DNA of 15,227 nucleotides. Origin: Patescibacteria group bacterium. Its GTDB lineage: Bacteria; Patescibacteriota; Minisyncoccia; Portnoybacterales; GWB1-42-6. This document shows, piece after piece, positions 6,092 through 13,044 of the stretch. The notes beneath the pieces were generated by a model, which was not told where the DNA came from, searched no databases, and saw only the letters and a list, made by a program, of their open reading frames with translations. The stretch covers positions 1 through 15,227 of the forward strand of contig JAHKAK010000052.1 in the NCBI GenBank assembly GCA_018826025.1, given 5' to 3'. Each line of letters begins with the position of its first letter. Within the stretch, counting starts at the first letter, position 1. A program made the translations under genes and the position numbers.

Positions 6092-7219
6092 TTATGTTTT
6101 CGCTAGATTCAAAATTTCCTGCGCAATCAGGCGCGCGGCATCGGGGTGAGCGAATTGCTTGGCGTTGGCGCCCATTTTTTTCATCAGATCCGGATTATCC
6201 AACAAAGAAAAAATTTGGTTCTGGAAAAGATGCGGGGTTAAATTCATTTCTTCCATAATGACCGCGCCGCCAAGCTTCGCAAATTCCGTAGCGTTCTTCA
6301 ATTGGTGGTCAGCGGCGGCGTTGAGCAGAGGAATTAAAATGCTGGGTTTGCCCAGGGCCGCGATTTCCGCGATGGTGCCGGCGCCCGCGCGCGCGATAAC
6401 CAAGTCAGCCGCGGCTAAAGCCTGGCGCATTTGTTCTTCATCCAAAAAAGGCAACAAATGATAATCAGCGGGCGCTTTATCTCCTATCATTTGTTTGGCC
6501 AATTCAATATTGTTGGCTCCGCACTGATGAATGATCTCGCAGCGGGAAGCGACCAAGAGTAAAGAAGTGAAAACAAGGTCATTGATGGCTTGCGCGCCTT
6601 GGCTGCCGCCTAAGATTAGAAGAACGTTTTTTTGGCCGCTTAAACCAAAGAGTTGTTTGGCGGCTTCTTTGTTTCCGGTAAAGAGTGAGGAGCGGACTGG
6701 ATTGCCGGTGAGCGCGGTTTTCTTAGTCGGGAAATATTTGGCCGCTTCCATGAAAGAAATAGCCACGCGCCAGCTGAAAGCGGCGCAAAATTTATTAGCT
6801 AATCCCGGCACGGAATCAGACTCGTGGATGATTATTGGAATATGATAAATCCAGGCCGCTAAAACTACCGGCACCGAGCCGTAGCCGCCTTTGCTGAAAA
6901 CCACGTTGGGCATAAACCAAAAAAGGTGCCAAAGAGACTGAATCAGGCCACCAGGGATTTTAAAAATATCAAAGATATTTTGTAGCGAAGCATAGCGGCG
7001 CAATTTACCGGCCATGATGATTTTTCGGTCTATTCCTTCATTGGCTAAAGTCTCTTCACCAATGGTTTTTGGACCGATGAACATAAATTTCACCCCGGTG
7101 CCTTCGCCAGAGGGCACCTGGAAAATGTTTTCCGCCACCATTTTTTTGATTTCTTGGACAACGGCTAGAATCGGGAATAAATGTCCGCCTGTGCCGCCGC
7201 CGGTTAGCGCTATTCGCAT
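6092..7219 (-). CDS. murG: MurG, UDP-GlcNAc:undecaprenyl-pyrophosphoryl-MurNAc-pentapeptide GlcNAc transferase
   Basis: MurG converts lipid I to lipid II at the inner face of the membrane. I place the start at ATG 7219 (MRIALTGGGTGGHLFP, 375 residues), because the frame upstream could begin only at TTG 7231. Family motifs are the N-terminal glycine-rich loop GGGTGGH (7-13), FSKGGYGS in the first domain, LGGSQGAQA (about 203-211) opening the second Rossmann domain, and RAGAGTIAEIAALGKPSILIP (277-297) for UDP-GlcNAc binding. Compared with typical MurG, residues about 33-42 (FQVPSGEGTG) look like an extra loop, encoded by a palindromic stretch (7097-7118). No Shine-Dalgarno site. It is the last gene of the dcw block, 115 nt after ftsW, with no clear terminator other than the hairpins of the repeat beyond it. 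Confidence 0.95.
   Translation of the reverse strand: MRIALTGGGTGGHLFPILAVVQEIKKMVAENIFQVPSGEGTGVKFMFIGPKTIGEETLANEGIDRKIIMAGKLRRYASLQNIFDIFKIPGGLIQSLWHLFWFMPNVVFSKGGYGSVPVVLAAWIYHIPIIIHESDSVPGLANKFCAAFSWRVAISFMEAAKYFPTKKTALTGNPVRSSLFTGNKEAAKQLFGLSGQKNVLLILGGSQGAQAINDLVFTSLLLVASRCEIIHQCGANNIELAKQMIGDKAPADYHLLPFLDEEQMRQALAAADLVIARAGAGTIAEIAALGKPSILIPLLNAAADHQLKNATEFAKLGGAVIMEEMNLTPHLFQNQIFSLLDNPDLMKKMGANAKQFAHPDAARLIAQEILNLAKT
7097..7118. repeat. Short palindrome inside murG
   Basis: GGTGCC (7097-7102) and GGCACC (7113-7118) flank TTCGCCAGAG. It encodes part of the extra PSGEGTG loop near the MurG N-terminus. It resembles, but does not match, the other in-frame palindromes. Confidence 0.4.
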
Positions 7220-7231
7220 AGCTAAATTCAA

Positions 7232-7334
7232 AATTAAAAAATAAAAATGTAAAATTTAGGTGTCCCGTTCGCCACGGCGAACGGGATTGATTTTATTATT
7301 TTACATTGTCATTTTGCATTTTGAGATTTACATT
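7232..7334. repeat. AT-rich intergenic repeat with GC hairpin core (ftsW-murG spacer)
   Basis: AT-rich arms (AAATTCAAAATT...AAAATGTAAAAT on the left, TTTTATTATTTTACATTGT and CATTTTGAGATTTACATTTTA on the right) flank a perfect GC hairpin: TCCCGTTCGCC (7263-7273) and GGCGAACGGGA (7276-7286) around AC. The left GTAAAAT and the right ATTTTAC are themselves complementary. The spacer at 8433-8653 has the same parts in the same order. It would be transcribed between two cell-wall genes as a stable hairpin. Confidence 0.75.
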
Positions 7335-8432
7335 TTAAATTTTACTATATTTTGATATATTCAGCAGTATTCCCATTCCCGCCAGAGTTATGGCCAAGGA
7401 AGTGCCGCCCAGCGAGATAAAAGGCAGGGTGATGCCGGTTAAGGGGATTAATCCGCAGATGGCCGCTATGTTAATTAGCGCCTGCGTTATTATCCATCCG
7501 GTAATTCCGCCAGCTAAAAGTTTGCCAAATTCATCAGGCGCGGCTTGAGCAATTTTAAGCCCGCGGAAAGTAAAAATTAAAAATAGAAGCAAAACCATCA
7601 TAAGACCGATGAAACCCAGCTCTTCCCCAATCACAGCGGCAATAGAATCGGAGGCCGGTTCGGGTAGATATTTAAATTTTTGTAAACCTTGACCAAGCCC
7701 TAAACCGAATATTCCTCCCGAACCCAACGCCAGAATCGCTTGGTTGATTTGGTAACCAATACCCCTTGGATCAAGCTCTGGATGCAGGAAGACTTGCAGG
7801 CGGTTAGCCGCGTGGGAATAGAATTTCGTTAGAAGATAAAACATAACCACCGAGCCCAAACCGATTAAGCCAAGATGCGAAAAGCGAGCGCCTGCCAGAA
7901 AATAAATAATAATTGAACTAAAGCCGATAACGCCAAGCGTACCAATGTCCGGTTCCATTAAGATTAAAAAAGCTACTAGCCCCACCATGATTAAAAATGG
8001 CACTAGGCTTTGAGAAAAATCCTTAATGGCTTTCCCTTTGCTTGCCAGCCAAGCGGATAAATAGATTATAAAGCTTAATTTTAAAAATTCCGATGGTTGC
8101 AGCGTTATCGGACCCAACGCCACCCAGCGCTTGGCTCCGCCGTGTGTCAGGCTTAACCCGGGAATAAAAACCATAATAAGACCCAGAACTGTTAGAATAA
8201 GAACTGGAAGGGCTAATGTCCGCCAGTAGCGATAGGGCATCAAATAGCCGATCAGTCCCAGCAGCAAGCCGGGCAGCAAACCCTTGAGCAGTTGATTTTT
8301 CAAATAATAATAATTTTCCTGGAATTTTTCCTGCGACTGGCTAATGCTGGCGGAAGAAACCATAATAAGGCCAAAGACTACCAAGATTATTATAACAAAT
8401 AGTAGAATATAGTCTGGCTGGTTAGACTTCAC
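7335..8432 (-). CDS. ftsW: FtsW, SEDS-family peptidoglycan glycosyltransferase
   Basis: The 365-residue protein begins with GTG (8432-8430) and has about ten membrane segments. SEDS motifs are GGAKRWV (98-104), LQPSEFLKLS (111-120), MEPDIGT (159-165), LPEPASDSIAAVIGEELG (256-273) and ITLPFISLGGTS (334-345). These fit FtsW/RodA/SpoVE, which polymerise lipid II together with a class B PBP. Its position between murD and murG is the classical FtsW position, so FtsW is preferred over RodA. No Shine-Dalgarno site is seen before the GTG. AT-rich repeat elements sit in both flanking spacers. Confidence 0.93.
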   Translation of the reverse strand: MKSNQPDYILLFVIIILVVFGLIMVSSASISQSQEKFQENYYYLKNQLLKGLLPGLLLGLIGYLMPYRYWRTLALPVLILTVLGLIMVFIPGLSLTHGGAKRWVALGPITLQPSEFLKLSFIIYLSAWLASKGKAIKDFSQSLVPFLIMVGLVAFLILMEPDIGTLGVIGFSSIIIYFLAGARFSHLGLIGLGSVVMFYLLTKFYSHAANRLQVFLHPELDPRGIGYQINQAILALGSGGIFGLGLGQGLQKFKYLPEPASDSIAAVIGEELGFIGLMMVLLLFLIFTFRGLKIAQAAPDEFGKLLAGGITGWIITQALINIAAICGLIPLTGITLPFISLGGTSLAITLAGMGILLNISKYSKI

Positions 8433-8653
8433 GTAAATTCAAAATTCAAAAATCAAAATGTAAAATCGACACGGAGTGTCGTCCTGAGGCCCGCCACGGC
8501 GGGCCTCAGGATCTAGATCCTTCGCGGAGTTTATCCCGATGAAAATCGGGGCTCAGGATGACCCCGCTTGGGCGGGGTCATTTTATTATTTTACATTGTT
8601 CCGACTTTGTCGAGAATGCTCGATAAAATCGGCATCATTTTGAGATTTACATT
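8433..8653. repeat. AT-rich intergenic repeat carrying nested palindromes (murD-ftsW spacer)
   Basis: The frame of this spacer matches the one at 7232-7334: AAATTCAAAATT...AAAATGTAAAAT (about 8434-8466), TTTTATTATTTTACATTGT (8581-8599), and CATTTTGAGATTTACATTTTA (8636-8656, reaching murD's stop). Where the shorter copy has one hairpin, this one has a 28-bp hairpin (CCTGAGGCCCGCC, AC, GGCGGGCCTCAGG), an AGATCCTTCG...CTCAGGATGAC element and a CCCCGC...GCGGGG hairpin (8479-8581). A second addition, with arms CCGA and TCGG around TCGAGAATGCTCGA, follows at about 8600-8632. The copy thus looks like the short element with other repeats inserted in it. Confidence 0.72.
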
Positions 8654-10099
8654 TTACATTTTTAATTTGAGAGACGCCACTGCTTCATTAAATTGTTTTC
8701 CCCTGTCAAACTCATGCTGGAAGAGTCCGAAGCTCGCACAACCGGGAGACAATAAAACGATATCTTCTGTTTCCGTCAAGCCGCTGGCCAAGGACACGGC
8801 TTGGGCCATGCTTTTAGCTTTCACAACTTTAATCCCCGGATCAATTTCTTTGGCGATTTTTGCCGTGGCTGTGCCAGATAAGAAGATAACGGCTTTGGCA
8901 TGGTTGGAAATAGCTTTACCAAGTTCTATAAAATCCAAATTTTTATCCGCGCCGCCCGCGATTAACACCAAGTGTTTTTGTTTATCTTTTTGGGGATATT
9001 CTTGATTAATGGTTTCAATTGCCGCGATGGCGGCGTCCGGCGCGGTGGCGGTGGTATCATTAATGTATTTAACGCCTTTTATTTTATCAATAAATTGTAA
9101 ACGGCCTTCCAGCCCCTTGAATTCGCGAAGAGCAACTTTTATTTTGTCCGGCGGAACGTTATAAAGGTCAGCGACCGAAACCGCAGCTAAAGCATTGCTT
9201 AAATTATGTTGGCCGATAAGCTTAATGTTTCTAACCGGAGCGATCAGTTCTTGAGAGGCGCCGTAATAAATGTTTTTATCTTTAGCATAAGCGCCCAGTC
9301 TTGCTTTCTGGTTAAGTGAAGGCAATTCGGCATGCAAAAGTTCAGTTCCTTGGGCTGAATAAAAATAAATTCGTGAAGTGATTTCTTTGGCCAATTCCCG
9401 CGACAGGTCATCGTTATAATTTAAAAATAAATAATCTTTGTCTTTTTGAAATTTATAGATTAGTTTTTTATCTTCAACATAATCCTGAAAGCTGGAATAG
9501 CGATTTAGGTGGTCTTGTTTAATGTTAGTGAGAACAGCCACGTGGGGGCTTTTTTTATGATTTTTGGCATCGGCCAATTGCCAAGAAGAAAGTTCTAAAA
9601 CAACGATAGTGTCTTTGGTGATTTCCGGAATTTTTTCCAGAACCGACTGACGGATATTGCCGGCCAAAATAACCTGAGGATAATGTCGGCTCAAAACATG
9701 CGCCAAGAGCGCGGCGGTAGTTGATTTGCCTTTGGTGCCGGTTACGCCGATAATCGGCGCCGGGCAAAGTTCTAAAAATATGCCGATATCACTTTCAATG
9801 GGGATGTTTTTTTCTCGGGTGGCGGCCAAATATTTTGAGTCAGCCGGTACACCGGGATTTTTTATTACCATATCAACGGCAATAAAATCTTTTAGGCGAT
9901 GCTCACCCAAAACATATTCAATGTTTTTTATGTCTTTGAGCGCGTCCAAGGAGCTTTGCAATTCTTCTTTTTGGCGCAAATCAGTGGCTAAAATTTTGGC
10001 GCCCTGCTCCGCCAAAAATTTAATCACGCCCACTCCCCCGCCGTGGAGACCAATGCCCATAACGGTAACGCGCTTATCCTTAAAGTCTTTTAGCTCCAT
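8654..10099 (-). CDS. murD: MurD, UDP-N-acetylmuramoyl-L-alanine--D-glutamate ligase
   Basis: MurD adds D-Glu to UDP-MurNAc-L-Ala with ATP in the cytoplasm. The 481-residue protein has the three Mur-ligase domains: an N-terminal Rossmann-like UDP-binding part (VTVMGIGLHGGG), a central ATPase with P-loop GVTGTKGKST (118-127), ELSSWQL (169-175), NIKQDHLNRY (192-201) and GQHNLSNALAA (296-306), and a C-terminal domain with NDTTATAPDA (347-356), GGADKNLDF (382-390) and LLSPGCASFGLF (449-460). Lys212 aligns with the lysine that is carbamylated in E. coli MurD. The SPGCASFxxF signature separates MurD from MurC/E/F. It lies between mraY and ftsW as in classical dcw clusters. No Shine-Dalgarno site precedes the ATG. 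Confidence 0.95.
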   Translation of the reverse strand: MELKDFKDKRVTVMGIGLHGGGVGVIKFLAEQGAKILATDLRQKEELQSSLDALKDIKNIEYVLGEHRLKDFIAVDMVIKNPGVPADSKYLAATREKNIPIESDIGIFLELCPAPIIGVTGTKGKSTTAALLAHVLSRHYPQVILAGNIRQSVLEKIPEITKDTIVVLELSSWQLADAKNHKKSPHVAVLTNIKQDHLNRYSSFQDYVEDKKLIYKFQKDKDYLFLNYNDDLSRELAKEITSRIYFYSAQGTELLHAELPSLNQKARLGAYAKDKNIYYGASQELIAPVRNIKLIGQHNLSNALAAVSVADLYNVPPDKIKVALREFKGLEGRLQFIDKIKGVKYINDTTATAPDAAIAAIETINQEYPQKDKQKHLVLIAGGADKNLDFIELGKAISNHAKAVIFLSGTATAKIAKEIDPGIKVVKAKSMAQAVSLASGLTETEDIVLLSPGCASFGLFQHEFDRGKQFNEAVASLKLKM

Positions 10100-10253
10100 A
10101 GGTTTTAATTATTTTGAAATTTTCCAAGTTTAATTAAAAGTTTAAAATGCAAAATGTAAAATTTTGGTATTCGTTCGTCGCGACGAACGAATTTAGTAAA
10201 TTATCGCGAAGCGATACAATAATTTTTAACTTTGATTTTTTAGTTTTAAATTT
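10100..10253. repeat. AT-rich intergenic repeat with palindromic core (mraY-murD spacer)
   Basis: A diverged relative of the other two dcw spacers: AAAATGCAAAATGTAAAATTTT on the left and AATTTTTAACTTTGATTTTTTAG on the right. The core is a perfect 24-bp palindrome (10169-10192; half-site ATTCGTTCGTCG). A second hairpin follows, TATCGC-gaa-GCGATA (10202-10216), itself flanked by AAATTAT and ATAATTT. Confidence 0.65.
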
Positions 10254-11306
10254 TTATAGATAGAATCTATCCAAAAACGCGATTATTAATCCTAAGGCCG
10301 CAGTCATGAAAGAAATTATCCAGAATCTCATGGTGATTTGCGACTCCGGCCACCCCTTGGCTTCTAAGTGATGATGAATAGGCGCGGAGATAAAAACTTT
10401 TTTCCCGTTACGCAGTTTTTTAGAACCGACTTGTATGATAACTGATGCAGATTCAATCACAAAAATAAAACCAATTAGCGGCAGCAGGAGGAATTGATTT
10501 GTTAGCATGGCGATTATTCCCAGCGTTACCCCCAGCGCCATTACGCCGGTATCGCCCATAATAAATTTAGCCGGATAAATATTAAACCATAAAAAAGCGA
10601 TTAACGCGCCGATTATAACGCCGCAAAAAGCGGCTAAGTCGTAGTGTCCTTGGGCGTAGGCAATAACGCCGTAGGCGCCAAAAGCCGTCATTAAGGTGCC
10701 GCCGGCTAAGCCGTCCAAGCCGTCGGTTTCGTTGACCGAAAAAGAAGTGGCCACGAGAATAAAAATAAAAATAGGGATATACCACCAGCCGATATCAAAG
10801 TTACCGATAAAAGGAATATGGATAACGCTCCAGTCCAGTTTAACAAAGAACCACCAGGCGCCAAAGCTGGCAATGGCGGTGTAAATTAAAATGCGGTGTC
10901 GCATTTTTAATCCGCCCCCCTTTGGGCCGATGCGAAATATGCCAAGTAAATCATCCATTAAACCTACTAAAGCCGAAGCTACAAGCGCGCCCAACGGCAA
11001 AAGAGTTTGAGAACGGTTTAAAAAATTTAAGTTGCCAATGATATGGTCAACACCCAAGGCCGAGAGTACCCAAAAAAACAAGGCTAAAATCAACGTCGTT
11101 AGCCAAATTAAAAGGCCTCCCATTGTGGGTGTGCCTTCTTTTTTTTGATGAAATTGGTTAAAGATCGGAGCGCCTTCAACTCGGATTTGTTTACCCAGCC
11201 GCCACTTAATTAAAAAATGTGTCCATAAGGGCGTTAAAGCGAAAGCGACCGCGAATGATAACGCCGCCAAGCCCAAGATTCTGGAAATTTGGAATAAGTC
11301 CGACAT
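10254..11306 (-). CDS. mraY: MraY, phospho-MurNAc-pentapeptide translocase
   Basis: MraY transfers phospho-MurNAc-pentapeptide to undecaprenyl phosphate, making lipid I in the membrane. I prefer ATG 11306 (350 residues, MSDLFQISRILG); the frame could extend to GTG 11345, but those 13 codons are part of a dispersed repeat. About ten membrane segments are seen. Family motifs are KKEGTPTMGG (55-64), GLMDDLLG (116-123, the catalytic Asp pair), NETDGLDGLAGG (192-203), FIMGDTGVMALG (248-259) and APIHHHLEAKGWPE (308-321). Usual family members have Ser where Val255 is in MGDTGV, a small deviation. It is second in the dcw block, after the carboxypeptidase. Confidence 0.96.
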   Translation of the reverse strand: MSDLFQISRILGLAALSFAVAFALTPLWTHFLIKWRLGKQIRVEGAPIFNQFHQKKEGTPTMGGLLIWLTTLILALFFWVLSALGVDHIIGNLNFLNRSQTLLPLGALVASALVGLMDDLLGIFRIGPKGGGLKMRHRILIYTAIASFGAWWFFVKLDWSVIHIPFIGNFDIGWWYIPIFIFILVATSFSVNETDGLDGLAGGTLMTAFGAYGVIAYAQGHYDLAAFCGVIIGALIAFLWFNIYPAKFIMGDTGVMALGVTLGIIAMLTNQFLLLPLIGFIFVIESASVIIQVGSKKLRNGKKVFISAPIHHHLEAKGWPESQITMRFWIISFMTAALGLIIAFLDRFYL

Positions 11307-11400
11307 AAAAATCTCTAATAGCACGAACTTGGACACTAATACCACGAATAAATCAATGAATTTGTGTTATTCGTGTCTCATTAGTGTGATTCGTGATTAA
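11307..11400. repeat. Dispersed ATTCGTG/ATTAGTGT-type repeat upstream of mraY
   Basis: The minus strand reads as an irregular series of CACGAAT, CACACTAATG, ACACGAAT, then ATTCGTGG, ATTAGTGTCC and TTCGTGCTATTAGAG just before the mraY ATG. It has loose dyad symmetry about a centre near 11350 (CACGAAT...ATTCGTG, CACTAAT...ATTAGTG). It lies wholly in the spacer and creates a false in-frame extension of mraY. Confidence 0.6.
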
Positions 11401-11407
11401 GTGAATT

Positions 11408-12418
11408 CTACCATAGATACGCTTCTTTTGTCCATTGCAAAATCGCCTCGCTTTCAACCATTCGGTCTTGGCTGTCCATGATAATTGAAATCACAATTCC
11501 TTGATTATTAGGTGCGCGGAACGCCAGAATCATACAATTGCCGGCTTCCTCGGTGTAGCCGGTTTTGCCGGCGATGATTTCTGGATACAGACCGAGTAAT
11601 TTATCGGTGCTGGTTAAGCGGTGGCTGAATTTAGCATCAACGGATTTAAAATCAAAGGTCGCTGTTTGCGTGATTTTTTGTAAAGTCGGGTATTTCAAAA
11701 CTTCTTGCATGATAATATTTAAATCCCAAGCGCTGGATTGGTCGCTCGCTTCCAGGCCGCTGGGGTCGGTGAAAGTCGTATTAAATAAACCCAGCGTTTT
11801 AGCTTTTTGATTCATCAGGTTAATGAAATTATTCAAATTAATATTGTTCGAGTCCCTCGATTTAACTCGGGATAAACTTAAGTCAAGAACTATTTTATTG
11901 CCCACTCCCTCGGCCAGCGCCACGGCCGCGTCGTTGCTGGATTCAATAAGGAGAGCGTGCAATAAATTTTCCACGGTTAACTGCTCGCCGACGATTAAGC
12001 CGCCCAGTTCCCCCGGCGTTTGCACCGCTTCTTTACTTACCACGAAAACTTCATCCAATTTAGCATTTTCCATAACTACTAACGCCGTCATTAATTTAGT
12101 TAAGCTGGCGATAGGCCGCGCTTCGCGCAGTCCGTTTTTTTGCCAGAGAATTCTTTGGCGAGTAGTTTCAAAAACGAAAGCGATCTTGGCGGATATCTCC
12201 GGCTCTGCCGCGTTCCAATTTCTGATGGGATAGGCGGGAATCAACTGGGACGCCAAAAAAATGTTTTCCGCCAGCGGCAATCTATAGTCGTCAAAATTAA
12301 TAAAAGCCGCTTCTTTTTCTTTCACTTGCGAAGCGTCCTGAATTGGCGCGTGGCTGGGCGTAAAAAAAGCCACGGCGGGATTGAGGAATATTAAAAGTGA
12401 AGCTAATATTTGAAGCAT
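11408..12418 (-). CDS. D-alanyl-D-alanine carboxypeptidase (PBP5-like, peptidase S11)
   Basis: A 336-residue exported protein. Residues 1-17 are hydrophobic (LQILASLLIFLNPAVA), a signal peptide or anchor. The three penicillin-binding motifs are present: ASLTK (104-108, nucleophile Ser105 and Lys108), SSN (160-162) and AGKTG (283-287), with the spacing of the S11 family. It removes the terminal D-Ala from stem peptides outside the membrane. The C-terminal beta domain of long DacA types seems absent, since the protein ends soon after the catalytic domain. Residues 177-191 (VLDLSLSRVKSRDSN) are an apparent in-frame insertion encoded by a palindromic stretch, between the SxN motif and the LMNQKAKTLGL helix. 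It opens the dcw block, just upstream of mraY, where murF is common in other bacteria. No Shine-Dalgarno site. Confidence 0.94.
   Translation of the reverse strand: MLQILASLLIFLNPAVAFFTPSHAPIQDASQVKEKEAAFINFDDYRLPLAENIFLASQLIPAYPIRNWNAAEPEISAKIAFVFETTRQRILWQKNGLREARPIASLTKLMTALVVMENAKLDEVFVVSKEAVQTPGELGGLIVGEQLTVENLLHALLIESSNDAAVALAEGVGNKIVLDLSLSRVKSRDSNNINLNNFINLMNQKAKTLGLFNTTFTDPSGLEASDQSSAWDLNIIMQEVLKYPTLQKITQTATFDFKSVDAKFSHRLTSTDKLLGLYPEIIAGKTGYTEEAGNCMILAFRAPNNQGIVISIIMDSQDRMVESEAILQWTKEAYLW
11846..11890. repeat. Palindromic in-frame insertion in the carboxypeptidase gene
   Basis: A 45-bp stretch (exactly 15 codons, V177-N191) starts GTTC and ends GAAC. It has an inner imperfect hairpin TCCCGAG...TCGAGGGA. 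In relatives the segment between SxN and the LMNxKA helix is shorter and lacks such a basic, Ser-rich string (general knowledge of the family, not an alignment). Confidence 0.5.
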
Positions 12419-12428
12419 TGATTATTTT

Positions 12429-12550
12429 GTCATTGCGAGTGTAGCGAAGCAATTCCGCGTGCTCCGCCGTAGCTTTAGCGAAGGCGAGTGGACGCGGCAG
12501 TATAGCGGGATTGCCACGTTCGCCCCGCCACGGCGGGATTCGCTCGCGAC
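12429..12550. repeat. Nested palindromic repeat (GTCATTGCGAG...CTCGCGAC)
   Basis: The element starts GTCATTGCGAGTGTAGCGA and ends GGATTCGCTCGCGAC. Inner parts AGCAATTCCGCG and CGCGG...GGGATTGCC mirror each other. At its centre is a second palindrome, TCCGCCGTAGCTTTAGCGAAGGCG, and near the right end a CCCCGCCACGGCGGGA hairpin, also seen within 8479-8510. It lies between the response regulator and the carboxypeptidase gene. A minus-strand frame of 96 codons runs across it and is an artefact. Confidence 0.72.
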
Positions 12551-12596
12551 AACATTTCTTCTCTCCATTATACTTCATCAGCCGCATTTTTCAAAA

Positions 12597-12624
12597 TAAA
12601 AAATGGGAGACCGGATGGTCTCCC
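12597..12624 (-). terminator. Intrinsic terminator of the response-regulator gene
   Basis: Minus strand GGGAGACC (12624-12617) pairs perfectly with GGTCTCCC (12612-12605) over a 4-base loop, followed by ATTTTTTATTTT. It begins 12 nt after the stop codon. Confidence 0.92.
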
Positions 12625-12636
12625 TGATCTTCAAAT

Positions 12637-12990
12637 TTAAACCCCTGTCAATTCTTTAGCCATTTTTCGGGCTGCGGTCCCTTTGTCACTGCTGTAATCA
12701 CACCCGGCCTTTAAAAGTGCGAGGCGATAGTCGGGCATGCTGGAGGCGCCAATCATTGGACCGATAAAAGTTTGCCTGATTTTTTCTGTCAGCTCCAACG
12801 TTGTAGGTTCGTCTCCCGGCACGCAAGCGTCCATGATAATAAGCACCACATCCGGGTTCTCCGCGTAGAGTCTCTCTCCGTCTTCCACGGTCTGGGCGAT
12901 GATAACTTCAAATAAATCACCCAACTCTCTTTGATAAATTCGGTGCCACTGCGAATCATCCTCCACAACTAAAATCTTTGGTTTTTCCAT
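12637..12990 (-). CDS. Stand-alone response-regulator receiver domain
   Basis: A 117-residue single receiver domain with no output domain, of the CheY/Spo0F type. The acidic pocket is VVEDD (8-12), the phosphorylation site D54 (LIIMDACVPG), the switch Ser S83/S84 (IGASS) and the conserved Lys K103 (SSDKG). The Lys is followed by Gly rather than the usual Pro. It would be phosphorylated by a histidine kinase encoded elsewhere and act through protein contacts. AAAGGAGGG (12994-13002) lies three bases before the ATG, a close but good site, and a strong terminator follows. It is 54 nt downstream of the YbaK-type gene, with a short repeat in that gap, so it may be read from the same transcript. 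No kinase is visible in the window. Confidence 0.93.
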   Translation of the reverse strand: MEKPKILVVEDDSQWHRIYQRELGDLFEVIIAQTVEDGERLYAENPDVVLIIMDACVPGDEPTTLELTEKIRQTFIGPMIGASSMPDYRLALLKAGCDYSSDKGTAARKMAKELTGV

Positions 12991-13010
12991 ATGCCCTCCT
13001 TTGTGTAGTT

Positions 13011-13036
13011 AGATCCTTCATCTCATTCAGGATGAC
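13011..13036. repeat. Short dispersed repeat copy (diverged centre)
   Basis: AGATCCTTCATCTCATTCAGGATGAC, i.e. the same ends as the copy at 1163-1189 with a different centre. It sits just upstream of the Shine-Dalgarno site of the response-regulator gene. Confidence 0.7.
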
Positions 13037-13044
13037 GCTTCGCG

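Noticed and set aside
8568..9005. 145-codon plus-strand frame
   Set aside because: It is antisense to murD, whose motifs are certain.
11307..11345. 13-codon N-terminal extension of MraY from GTG
   Set aside because: These codons belong to the ATTAGTGT/TTCGTG repeat; the MraY N-terminus is better at ATG 11306.
12297..12587. 96-codon minus-strand frame between the response regulator and the carboxypeptidase
   Set aside because: It runs through the nested palindromic repeat (peptide AFAKATAE and LLRYTRND, typical of translated repeats) and overlaps the carboxypeptidase start in another frame.
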